This document shows, piece after piece, positions 1 through 5,684 of a stretch of 6,264 nt of DNA. The position numbers and the translations under genes are program-made. The stretch lies in contig JBKDNL010000022.1 of assembly GCA_046343415.1 (NCBI GenBank), forward strand, positions 1-6,264, in the 5' to 3' direction. Position 1 is the first letter of the stretch; every line of letters begins with the position of its first letter. Source of the stretch: JALHMQ01 sp020248785. Its GTDB lineage: Bacteria > Pseudomonadota > Gammaproteobacteria > Burkholderiales > Burkholderiaceae_F. The notes below the pieces were generated by a model. That model did no database searches. It was not told the origin of the DNA and saw only the letters and a list, made by a program, of their open reading frames with translations.

Positions 1-132
1 GTGCGGCTGCTGAAGATCGGCGCGGCGATCCTGCGCAACACGCGCCGCGTGCGGGTGATGTTGGCCAGCCACCACCCCTTGCGCGAGCTATTCGCCCTGG
101 CCGCCGCTCGGCTGGCCGCGCTCAGCCCGTAG
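1..132 (+). CDS. IS1380-family-like transposase, C-terminal 43 residues (5' end outside window)
   Basis: The plus frame is open from base 1 to the TAG at 130-132 and encodes 43 residues beginning VRLLKIGAAILRNTRRVRVM. The pattern of a short basic helix (LLKIGAAILRNTRRVRV) followed by a hydrophobic helix (LRELFALAAARLAAL) is what I recall for the extreme C-terminus of IS1380-family DDE transposases, after the catalytic core. The catalytic residues would lie to the left of the window, so activity cannot be judged. The GTG at base 1 is very unlikely to be the real start. The gene runs toward the element's right end. Confidence 0.65.
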   Translation: MRLLKIGAAILRNTRRVRVMLASHHPLRELFALAAARLAALSP

Positions 133-195
133 CCCCCCGTCCAGTGCCTGGCCCGCGCGTTGACACCAACCAGGCCCGCAGCCCAAGCCGGGGAG

Positions 196-211
196 GGGGC
201 GCGTGCGCCCC
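196..211 (+). other. Short GC-rich perfect inverted repeat in the IS tail
   Basis: GGGGCGC and GCGCCCC are separated by only GT, 63 nt after the transposase stop. In RNA the innermost pairs would open to make a loop. No T-run follows, so it is not a standard intrinsic terminator. It may help end transposase transcription, or it may be chance in GC-rich DNA. Confidence 0.3.
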
Positions 212-316
212 GCGGCCATCATCCCGACAGAGCCACGCTGCAATGACCCGCTTACGCCATCAGAAACACCCAAATGGCACGGTCACTTGCTCCACCAGGC
301 CCATACGGCAGTGGCT

Positions 317-335
317 GGTGAAACATCCGGGCTAG
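317..335 (-). repeat. Candidate right terminal inverted repeat of the IS
   Basis: Read inward from the queC side, the end is CTAGCCCGGATGTTTCACC. It sits exactly where the QueC homology stops, and the TAG inside it provides the stop codon of the truncated queC. The partner repeat is outside the window, so the repeat length and outer base are estimates. Confidence 0.5.
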
Positions 336-925
336 CAGCTATGGGTGTCGCTGCGAATGAGATCGACCAGTGGCGCGCCGCCCAGGTCCTGCGCCAGTTG
401 CCAGGTCTGGGCCTTGTCGAGCCACGTCAGCGGCGGCTCGATGGTGAAACGCTGGCCCATGCCGAGCGACAGGGCGATCTGCATGGCCTTCAGCGTGTCA
501 TCGCGGTAATCGGGGTAGCCCGAGAAGTCGGTCTCGCACATGCCGCCGACCAGCACGGGCACGTCGCGCCGATAGGCCACCGCGGCCGCATAGGTGAAGT
601 ACAGCAGGTTGCGGCCCGGCACGAAGCTGGTGGGCAGGCCCCTGGCGCCGAGCTTGATCTCGGCGTCCGGCGTGAGCGCGGTGTCCGACAGTTGCGCGAG
701 TTCACGCATCGTCACCATGTGGTCGGCGCCGAGCCGCGCGGCCCACTGCGGAAAGGTCGTCCGCAGGCGCGCCAGCACCGTCTGGCGCACCGCCAGCTCG
801 ACGACGTTCCGCTGGCCGTACTCGAAGCCGATGGTCTCGACCTCGGCATAGCGGGCCAGCGCCCAGGCGAGGCAGGTGGTGGAGTCCTGACCGCAGGAGA
901 AGAGGACGAGGGCGCGGGTGTGCAT
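332..925 (-). CDS. queC: 7-cyano-7-deazaguanine synthase QueC, C-terminally truncated by an IS
   Basis: QueC converts 7-carboxy-7-deazaguanine, ammonia and ATP to preQ0 in the cytoplasm, in the queuosine pathway. The 197-residue product has the N-terminal PP-loop ATP-pyrophosphatase motif (LVLFSCGQDSTTCLA, residues 6-20), YGQRN at 36-40, FVPGRN at 101-106, GGMCETDFSGYPD at 127-139 and WLDKAQTW at 168-175. It ends at RSDTHSC. In intact QueC this Cys is the first zinc ligand and is followed by about 30 residues carrying a CxxCxxC-type cluster. Here the frame hits TAG at the IS boundary, so three of four zinc ligands are missing and activity is doubtful. The PP-loop reads SCGQDS where SGGxDS is usual. 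The ATG at 923-925 was chosen because homology begins directly after it; the upstream in-frame extension is low-complexity. No clear Shine-Dalgarno precedes it. The missing tail may survive on the far side of the IS. Confidence 0.9.
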   Translation of the reverse strand: MHTRALVLFSCGQDSTTCLAWALARYAEVETIGFEYGQRNVVELAVRQTVLARLRTTFPQWAARLGADHMVTMRELAQLSDTALTPDAEIKLGARGLPTSFVPGRNLLYFTYAAAVAYRRDVPVLVGGMCETDFSGYPDYRDDTLKAMQIALSLGMGQRFTIEPPLTWLDKAQTWQLAQDLGGAPLVDLIRSDTHSC

Positions 926-948
926 ACGTGGGGGTCGGGGCGTGGGGC

Positions 949-967
949 GTCGCAGATCCTTTGCGAC
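949..967. other. Small inverted repeat in the queC/lipoprotein divergent intergenic region
   Basis: GTCGCA and TGCGAC flank a 7-nt loop in the 142-bp gap between the two divergent genes, where promoters for both must lie. It could be an operator half-site pair or a 5'-UTR hairpin of queC. I found no convincing -35/-10 pair nearby. The arms are short, so this is only a candidate. Confidence 0.25.
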
Positions 968-1067
968 CAGGGACTGTAACCGCCGCATGCCACGACGGCT
1001 GCTTAACCCCGGCGCGCCGTCCGCGCCGTTCATTGCTGCATTGCCCCCGACGCAAGGAGATCCCGCA

Positions 1068-1937
1068 ATGCTGCGCAACCGCCGATCCACCCTGCTGGGC
1101 CTGCTCGGCCTGGCCGCTCTGCCTGCCGTTGCGCTGGCCGCGTGCGCGAGCGCGCCGCCGCCCAACGCAGTCGCCTTCGGCGCGCTGGCCGAGGTCCAGG
1201 TGCTCGACCGCGACACCAACGCTCTGCTGCCGATCTACTGGCACAAGGGCCAGCGCTACATCGCCGGCGAGCCGGGCCACCGCTACGCGTTGGTCGTGCG
1301 CAACCGCAGTGGCGGGCGCGTGCTGGCGCTGGTGTCGGTGGACGGTATCAGTGCCGTCACCGGACAGACCGCCGCCTGGGATCAGAGCGGCTATGTGTTC
1401 AGCCCCGGCCAGCGCTGGGAAGTGCGCGGCTGGCGCAAGAGCCAGGATCGCATCGCCGCCTTCGAGTTCACGCGGCTGGCGGACTCGTACGCTGCGCGCA
1501 CCGGCCGGCCCGATCACGTGGGCGTGATCGGGGTCGCGCTGTTTCGCGAGGCGCCACGGCCGCTGCCCTCATCGCCGCCGCTGTCGCAACGCAGGGAAGA
1601 AGGCGGCGTGGCCAATCACGCCGCCGACGCCAACGCCAACGCGGCACGCGCGCAGGCACCGGCTGCACCGTCCGCCGAAGCGGCCGCGCCTTCGCGCGAG
1701 GCGCGCCGCGATGCTCAGCGGCTGGGGACCGGCCATGGCGCGAGCGAGTGGTCGCAGGTGGGCAGCACGCAGTTCGAGCGCGCACAGGCGCGCCCGGACG
1801 AGGTGATCACGATCCGCTACGACAGTCGCCAGAACCTGATGGCGCTCGGCGTCATTGCCCGGCCGTCGCGCCAGGTGCCGCAGCCCGATCCATTCCCTGG
1901 GCAGCTCGGTTTCGTGCCCGAACCGCCACCACGCTGA
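1068..1937 (+). CDS. Putative two-domain lipoprotein upstream of a sigma/anti-sigma pair
   Basis: The 289-residue product has a lipoprotein signal: basic MLRNRR, a hydrophobic segment (residues 8-22), and the lipobox LAAC with acceptor Cys26. It should therefore be lipid-anchored in the envelope. Residues about 38-162 form a conserved-looking, beta-rich domain containing EVQVLDRDT (42-50), YIAGEPGHRYALVVRN (64-79), WDQSGYVFSPGQRW (104-117) and RTGRPDHVGVIGVALFRE (144-161). An Ala/Pro/Arg-rich linker (about 163-215) joins it to a second conserved segment, LGTGHGASEWSQV (219-231) through DEVITIRYDSRQNLMALGVI (244-263). I recall similar uncharacterised proteins in Burkholderiales/Xanthomonadales but cannot name a domain. 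The start is supported by AAGGAGA at 1054-1060, with GGAG 8 nt before the ATG. The gene lies 68 nt before the proposed sigma start, so co-transcription is plausible but interrupted by a palindrome. An envelope sensing role is inferred from position only. Confidence 0.85.
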   Translation: MLRNRRSTLLGLLGLAALPAVALAACASAPPPNAVAFGALAEVQVLDRDTNALLPIYWHKGQRYIAGEPGHRYALVVRNRSGGRVLALVSVDGISAVTGQTAAWDQSGYVFSPGQRWEVRGWRKSQDRIAAFEFTRLADSYAARTGRPDHVGVIGVALFREAPRPLPSSPPLSQRREEGGVANHAADANANAARAQAPAAPSAEAAAPSREARRDAQRLGTGHGASEWSQVGSTQFERAQARPDEVITIRYDSRQNLMALGVIARPSRQVPQPDPFPGQLGFVPEPPPR

Positions 1938-1980
1938 ACCGCGCTCACGTGCACGGCACAGCGGAGCCCGCGCGCACCGC

Positions 1981-2011
1981 GTCCGCGCCGCCGATAATCG
2001 GCGGCGTGGAC
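1981..2011. promoter_or_regulatory. 31-bp near-perfect palindrome over the sigma-factor start
   Basis: GTCCGCGCCGCCGAT and ATCGGCGGCGTGGAC are arms of 15 bp around a single central A at 1996. They match at 14 of 15 positions, and the exception is G/T, which still pairs as a wobble in RNA. The proposed GTG start of the sigma gene (2006-2008) lies inside the right arm. GATAAT at 1993-1998 resembles a -10 box, and its expected transcription start would fall close to the GTG, giving a leaderless message; the -35 position (about 1970-1975, GCGCGC) is poor. It could be an operator for a dimeric repressor, a hairpin that hides the start, or a read-through attenuator. No T-tract follows, so a standard terminator is unlikely. 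Confidence 0.55.
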
Positions 2012-2653
2012 GACGGTGCCGCCAGTGAGCACGCCAATGAGCACGCCGGCGCGACCCCCGGCGCGGATGCAGACGAGGCCCTGATGCTCGCCTACGCCGC
2101 CGGTGATGCGCAGGCCTTCGCGCGCCTGTACGATCGCCATGAGCGGCCGGTGTACCGCTTCCTGCTGCGCTCGCTTGGCAATGCGGCGCAGGCCGAGGAA
2201 CTGCTGCAGGAGACCTGGATGGCGGTGGTCCGCAGCGCACCCGGCTACGCGCCGCGCGCGCGCTTCACCACCTGGCTCTATGGCATCGCGCGCAGCAAGC
2301 TCATCGATCACTGGCGCGCGCAACGCGAGGTGGTCTCGCTCGATGCGGAGCACGCCGATGCGGCCTACGATCCGGACGGGAGCGAGCTGCTGGACGCGCT
2401 TGCCGCCGAGCCGGCGGCCCAGCCCGAGGTGCAGGCGCAGAGCAGGGCACAGGCACGCGCGCTGGCCGCCGCCGTGCAGCAGTTGCCGCCGCCGCAGCGC
2501 GAGGCCTTCTTGCTGCACGCCGAGGCCGGCATGCGCCTGGAGGATCTCGCACAGCTCACCGGCGTGGGCACGGAGACAGCGAAGAGCCGATTGCGCTATG
2601 CCTATGCGCGTCTGCGTACGCTGCTCGCACCCTGGCAGGACCGTTCATCATGA
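2006..2653 (+). CDS. ECF-type RNA polymerase sigma factor (sigma-70 family)
   Basis: This 215-residue protein would direct RNA polymerase to a specific promoter set. Region 2 spans about residues 24-105: DEALMLAYAAGDAQAFARLY (23-42), the core-binding segment AEELLQETWMAVV (63-75), and the -10 recognition segment RFTTWLYGIARSKLIDHWR (86-104). A variable acidic linker (about 108-145) precedes region 4 (about 155-208), with LPPPQREAFLLHAEAGMRLEDLAQ (two stretches, 160-170 and 171-183) and the helix-turn-helix GVGTETAKSRLRYAYARLR (186-204). There is no region 1.1 or 3, as expected for ECF sigmas. GTG 2006 is the nearest in-frame start that keeps the conserved DEALM segment, but it has no Shine-Dalgarno. 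ATG 2084 (residue 27) has GAGG 6 nt upstream, and GTG 1949 is also in frame. The gene overlaps the next one by ATGA, the usual sigma/anti-sigma arrangement. Confidence 0.9.
   Translation: MDDGAASEHANEHAGATPGADADEALMLAYAAGDAQAFARLYDRHERPVYRFLLRSLGNAAQAEELLQETWMAVVRSAPGYAPRARFTTWLYGIARSKLIDHWRAQREVVSLDAEHADAAYDPDGSELLDALAAEPAAQPEVQAQSRAQARALAAAVQQLPPPQREAFLLHAEAGMRLEDLAQLTGVGTETAKSRLRYAYARLRTLLAPWQDRSS
2025..2048 (+). repeat. Tandem 12-bp repeat with out-of-frame start codons near the sigma 5' end
   Basis: GTGAGCACGCCA is followed directly by ATGAGCACGCCG (10 of 12 bases equal). In the sigma frame the units read SEHA/NEHA. In another frame each unit begins with a start codon and opens a 19-codon frame (from 2025, MSTPMSTPARPP...) whose TGA at 2082-2084 overlaps the in-frame ATG of sigma (TGATG). 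This could be a small leader frame coupling translation to that ATG, or just a slippage product. Confidence 0.4.
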
Positions 2654-3711
2654 CCCGACCGTCCCACCCCACCGACCCCGCCGCGATGGATGCCGAGGCG
2701 CGGCTGCGCGCGCAGTACCAGCGCGCCAACGACGCGCTTGCCGATGAGGAGGCACCGTCGCCCGCGGTGCGGGCCGCCGTCCTCGCGGCCGCGGCGCGCC
2801 AGGTGCACGCGCGCCCGCAACCGGTGGGGGCACGGCCGCGCTGGCGCCTGCCACTGGCTGCGGCGGCCAGTGTGCTGGTGGGAACGCTGGCCGTGGTGCT
2901 CGCCACACGTCATGACGATTCGACGACCAACACAGTGGTGACGAGCGAGATTGCCGTCCCGCAAGGCGCGCCGCAGACGGTTGCACCGCCCGTGTCGCCA
3001 ACGGCCGCGCCGCCGCAGGCGCAAAGCGCAGCGGTGCCTGCAGAGGACACCGCGCGCGCCGCGGTCGCGCGAGCGCCTGCCGCGTCGCCGGCTGCACCAC
3101 CGCCAGTCGTGGGGTCACCAACACCACCCGCCGTGTCAGCGCGCGCGGCACCGCCCGCCGTGTCGAGCGTTCCTGCCGCGCCAGCAGTCGAGTCGCCCAA
3201 TGCAGCGGCCAGCGGCGGCGCGGCCGAGGCACACTCTGAACGGCGCATTCAGCACAATATGCAAGCGCCCACCACGTCGGCGCCAGAGTCGGTGGCGCCG
3301 ACCGGGCGCGGCACGACCGAGGCGCCGGGCCGCGCGCCGGCAGCGGCCAAGAACAGCAGCGACACCATGTCGATCGAGCGCGCCACCGATCCGAGGGCAG
3401 CCGCGGGCGCACCGTCCGTGGCAGGCGAGCCCCGTGTCGCTGCGCCGACGGCTCCGGGCGCGTCAGCCGCAACCCCGAGCACCGAGCTGCAAGTCAAGGC
3501 GCGCCCGGTGCAACGCACAGCGCCCGTGGCCGATGGCGTGCCGCCGGCCGTGCCGAGCACCGAGGAGGCCAATGGCTGGATCGCCCGCATCGTTGAGCTG
3601 CGCCGGGCAGGGCGCGACGCGGAGGCCGACGCCGAGTTGAAAGCGCTCCGTGAGCGTGCGCCCACCCTCGCGCTGCCCCCGGAGGCGCTGCCGCGCGCAG
3701 GTGGGCGCTAG
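2650..3711 (+). CDS. Probable membrane-bound anti-sigma factor with a long Ala/Pro-rich periplasmic region
   Basis: The start overlaps the sigma stop (ATGA at 2650-2653), which points to translational coupling; AGGA lies 9 nt upstream. The 353-residue product has a cytoplasmic N-terminus of about 65 residues (AEARLRAQYQRANDAL, 15-30, then SPAVRAAVLAAAARQ, 37-51) that would bind the sigma factor. One transmembrane helix follows (LPLAAAASVLVGTLAVVLA, 67-85), flanked by RPRWR outside the membrane on the cytoplasmic face. Residues about 100-305 are low-complexity Ala/Pro/Thr/Ser and probably extended. A compact charged helix, NGWIARIVELRRAGRDAEADAEL (308-330, in parts), and RAPTLALPPEAL close the protein; I recall this tail from similar sigma-linked proteins. 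There are no cysteines, so it is not a zinc-type (HxxxCxxC) anti-sigma factor. The role is inferred from overlap, topology and tail; sequence identity to a named family was not established. Confidence 0.8.
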   Translation: MTRPSHPTDPAAMDAEARLRAQYQRANDALADEEAPSPAVRAAVLAAAARQVHARPQPVGARPRWRLPLAAAASVLVGTLAVVLATRHDDSTTNTVVTSEIAVPQGAPQTVAPPVSPTAAPPQAQSAAVPAEDTARAAVARAPAASPAAPPPVVGSPTPPAVSARAAPPAVSSVPAAPAVESPNAAASGGAAEAHSERRIQHNMQAPTTSAPESVAPTGRGTTEAPGRAPAAAKNSSDTMSIERATDPRAAAGAPSVAGEPRVAAPTAPGASAATPSTELQVKARPVQRTAPVADGVPPAVPSTEEANGWIARIVELRRAGRDAEADAELKALRERAPTLALPPEALPRAGGR

Positions 3712-3768
3712 CCGACATTCCGCCGACCGCCGGCCGGACGCGCAGCCCGGTCGCTGCGCCAGCTACGA

Positions 3769-4593
3769 TCAGCCCGATGCCTCGGCCTGCACGTGAGCAA
3801 ACGCCAGCACGGCGGCCGGCAGCCGTTGTCCGGTTGCCATGGCACGCGCGGGATCGTAGGCCGGACGGACCCAGTCGTCCGTGTTGCATGCGCGCGGGTC
3901 AAGATACAAGCGCTGGTTGATCTCGATTTGAATGGCATGCACGGTCGCGCTGGCATGGCTGCGCACGATCCAGCCGCCGGCAAACGGCTGGTTGCGGGCG
4001 ACACTGAAGCCCTGCGCACGCAGCGCGTCTGCAAGCCGCTCGACCGTGGCGGTCGGCGCCGTCGTGCCATGGCCGTCGCCCAGCACCACATCCACGCCCA
4101 GCGGCATGCCGAAGCTGTGGCAGTCGAGCAGCACACGGTGGGCCGCGCCGTCGTGCCGCAGCAGCCGCGCCAAGGCCGCGTGAAACGGTGCGTGGACGCG
4201 CGCGATGCGCGCCTGCGCCTGCGCGAGTGTCGGGTCGACAGCGTACAGCGGCTCATCGCGCGTGCTGGTGGTCGTGACTGCCGCTCGCGGCCACGGGCCC
4301 AGAGGGACGCTCGGATCGCGATTGACGTCGCAGACGACTCGATGCACCGGCGCGAGCAACGTCGCGATGCAGAGCGTGGGGAGAAAGTCGAACAGCCGGT
4401 CTGTGTACCAGTCCGCGTACAGGCGCTCGGTCGGCACCCGTAGCCGGCTGGCGATGGCCGCTGGGATCAGCTCGCCCGCGTGGGCAATGCTGGCAATGAT
4501 GGTGCCATCGACTGCGGCGACGCCGTTGGCATTGCAGGTCGCGGGCGGGCCGACGGCTGCGCGCAAGATCGGCTCACAGTGCTCATGCGGCAA
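3769..4593 (-). CDS. N-formylglutamate amidohydrolase family protein
   Basis: The 274-residue product matches the zinc amidohydrolase family that includes HutG-type N-formylglutamate deformylases (N-formyl-L-glutamate to glutamate plus formate). Likely metal and catalytic motifs appear in family order: SIAHAGELIP (35-44, with His38 and Glu41), DWYTDRLFDF (61-70), DVNRDPS (89-95), DEPLY (113-117), LLDCHSFGMP (155-164, Asp157 and His159), and the C-terminal HAIQIEINQRLYLD (219-232, Glu224). Length is close to the usual 260-290. The start is TTG at 4591-4593: GAGG lies 7 nt upstream (complement of 4601-4604), and no ATG or GTG is in frame before the conserved region. Histidine-degradation genes are not adjacent, so the true substrate may be another N-acyl amino acid. 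The gene is convergent with the anti-sigma gene, with 57 bp between them and no clear terminator. Confidence 0.88.
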   Translation of the reverse strand: MPHEHCEPILRAAVGPPATCNANGVAAVDGTIIASIAHAGELIPAAIASRLRVPTERLYADWYTDRLFDFLPTLCIATLLAPVHRVVCDVNRDPSVPLGPWPRAAVTTTSTRDEPLYAVDPTLAQAQARIARVHAPFHAALARLLRHDGAAHRVLLDCHSFGMPLGVDVVLGDGHGTTAPTATVERLADALRAQGFSVARNQPFAGGWIVRSHASATVHAIQIEINQRLYLDPRACNTDDWVRPAYDPARAMATGQRLPAAVLAFAHVQAEASG

Positions 4594-4789
4594 AACTCAT
4601 CCTCGGTCTGCGCGAGCATGCGCTTCTCCTTCGTGCTCTGCATGGGGCGCCCGCGCTCGGCCACGCCGCCAGACGAAACCGGGGCGGGCGGCGAGCGGAC
4701 AAAAGTCGCCTGCCGCTGCCCTCAAGCCGGCCGACCTGCTGCCGATAAGCCTGGATGAGGCGACGTGCCTCGATTTTCCGTCCAGTCGC

Positions 4790-4981
4790 ATGTTCAAGTT
4801 TGCCTTCGTTTTCGGCATCGTCGCCGAATGGGTGCGCGGCCCGGTGCTGACCAGCGCCGAGGCGCTGGCCGGCGCGAGCCTGCGCGCGCTGATGCTCATG
4901 CTGCTGGCTTGGACCATCCTGGAGACCGGCCGACTGCTGCTGCGCGCGGTCATGTCACTAGACGATCGGGCGGGGTCTTAG
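4790..4981 (+). CDS. Possible small membrane protein, unknown function
   Basis: The ATG at 4790 opens a 63-residue frame, beginning MFKFAFVFGIVAEWV and containing a hydrophobic stretch LRALMLMLLAWTILETGRLL (31-50), then a polar tail ending DDRAGS. One or two membrane helices are likely. Third codon positions are strongly G/C from the third codon cluster onward, which suggests coding. Against it, no Shine-Dalgarno is seen before the ATG, and the frame stays open upstream without a better start, although that part looks non-coding. The stop overlaps the weak -35 of the GST promoter. I do not recognise the family. The 196 bp before it (4594-4789) should hold the promoter of the minus-strand amidohydrolase gene; I could not identify it. 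Confidence 0.45.
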   Translation: MFKFAFVFGIVAEWVRGPVLTSAEALAGASLRALMLMLLAWTILETGRLLLRAVMSLDDRAGS

Positions 4982-5006
4982 CGAGCGACCGCGCGCGGCC
5001 TATGAT
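4978..5006 (+). promoter_or_regulatory. Candidate sigma-70-type promoter of the GST gene
   Basis: TATGAT at 5001-5006 is a good -10 match (5 of 6). TTAGCG at 4978-4983, 17 nt upstream, is a weak -35 (3 of 6). The start of transcription would be about 5013, giving a leader of about 20 nt that contains the ribosome-binding site GGAG (5023-5026). The arrangement fits, but the -35 is poor. Confidence 0.45.
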
Positions 5007-5032
5007 CGGCGCTCCCTCAGACGGAGTGTCCG

Positions 5033-5635
5033 ATGAAGCTCTACTACAGCCCAGGTGCCTGCTCGCTGTCGCCCCATATCGTCCTGCGCGAGGCAGGCCT
5101 GCCCTTCGCGCTCGAAAAAGTCGACCTCAAGACCAAACGCATGGCCGGCGAAGCCGACTTCAACCGTATCAACCCCAAGGGCTATGTGCCAGCACTGCAA
5201 TTCGACGATGGCAGCGTGCTGACCGAAGGCGCGGCGATCGTGCAGTGGGTGGCCGACGAGGTCCCGGCCAAGCACCTTGTGCCGCCGGCCGGCACGATGG
5301 AGCGATACCGCGTGATCGAGTGGCTCGGCTTCATTTCCACCGAACTGCACAAGAACTTTAGCCCGCTGTTCAACCCCGCCACGCCCGACGCGGTGCGCGA
5401 CACGCAACTGGCCACGCTGGCCAAGCGCATCGGCTATGTCGAGCAGCACATCACCGGGCCGTACTTGACGGGCACGCACTTCACGGTGGCCGACGCCTAC
5501 CTGTTCACTGTGCTGTCCTGGGCCAAGTACGTGAAGCTCGATCTGGCGCCCTATGCTGGTGTCAATGCGCTGCTGGCGCGCATCGCCGCGCGGCCAGCCG
5601 TGCAGGAGGCACTCAAGGCGGAGGGTTTGGCGTAG
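5033..5635 (+). CDS. gstA: Glutathione S-transferase, beta class
   Basis: The 200-residue product is a full-length cytosolic GST that joins glutathione to electrophiles. The N-terminal thioredoxin-fold domain (1-77) has MKLYYSPGACSLSPHI with the beta-class Cys10, the glutathione-binding NPKGYVPAL (47-55, cis-Pro53) and LTEGAAIVQWVAD (63-75, Glu65). The all-helical domain (about 88-200) has His106 in STELHKNFSPLF, the second hallmark of the beta class, and the N-capping motif FTVADAYLF (150-158). The start is supported by GGAG 6 nt before the ATG and by the conserved first residues MKLYYSPGAC. Length and motifs are normal for the family, with no sign of damage. A strong stem-loop lies 48 nt downstream, so the gene is probably transcribed alone. 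The symbol follows common usage for beta-class enzymes; the in vivo substrate is unknown. Confidence 0.95.
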   Translation: MKLYYSPGACSLSPHIVLREAGLPFALEKVDLKTKRMAGEADFNRINPKGYVPALQFDDGSVLTEGAAIVQWVADEVPAKHLVPPAGTMERYRVIEWLGFISTELHKNFSPLFNPATPDAVRDTQLATLAKRIGYVEQHITGPYLTGTHFTVADAYLFTVLSWAKYVKLDLAPYAGVNALLARIAARPAVQEALKAEGLA

Positions 5636-5663
5636 GCGATCTGCGGGCCCGCGACCGCATCGC

Positions 5664-5684
5664 GTCGAAGGTACCGTCGAAGGT
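5664..5684 (+). repeat. Short direct repeat GTCGAAGGT (two copies)
   Basis: GTCGAAGGT occurs at 5664-5672 and again at 5676-5684, separated by ACC. The second copy runs into the stem-loop at 5683. Too short to assign a role. Confidence 0.35.

Larger units (their letters stand above)
1..334 (+). mobile_element. Right end of an IS1380-like insertion sequence (partial)
   Basis: The segment holds the 3' end of a transposase gene, about 200 bp of non-coding tail, and a terminal sequence (GGTGAAACATCCGGGCTAG near 317-335) of the kind I associate with IS1380-family ends. The element stops where queC homology begins, so its right boundary is at about 331-335. Its left end lies outside the window, so the matching inverted repeat and the target-site duplication cannot be checked. 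Family assignment rests on recognition of the transposase C-terminus and the end sequence, not on a search. Confidence 0.65.

Noticed and set aside
203..979. Long plus-strand open frame over the queC region
   Set aside because: It is the antisense shadow of queC: the opposite strand has all QueC motifs, and this frame gives Arg/His/Gly-rich sequence with no recognisable domain.
926..1067. A preQ1-type riboswitch before queC
   Set aside because: The GC-rich sequence lacks the A-rich tail and short stem-loop of known preQ1 classes; only a 6-bp inverted repeat is seen.
702..1517. Long minus-strand open frame over the queC start and the lipoprotein gene
   Set aside because: Low-complexity translation, antisense to two recognisable genes; open only because of high GC.
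1817..2518. Minus-strand open frame of 233 codons opposite the sigma gene
   Set aside because: The plus strand encodes clear sigma regions 2 and 4 here, so this is a shadow.
2648..3472. Long minus-strand Arg/Pro/Ala-rich frame opposite the anti-sigma gene
   Set aside because: Shadow of Ala/Pro-rich coding sequence; the plus-strand frame has the ATGA coupling and a transmembrane helix.
3712..3768. A bidirectional terminator between the convergent anti-sigma and amidohydrolase genes
   Set aside because: Only short scattered complementarity (CGACCG and CGGTCG, with a long loop) and no T-tract; not strong enough to call.
3793..4443. Plus-strand frame of 216 codons opposite the amidohydrolase gene
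   Set aside because: The minus strand has the ordered amidohydrolase motifs; this frame has none.
4597..4953. Minus-strand frame of 118 codons upstream of the amidohydrolase gene
   Set aside because: Ser/Arg/Ala-rich translation with no recognisable motif; the plus-strand small frame here has the more protein-like composition.
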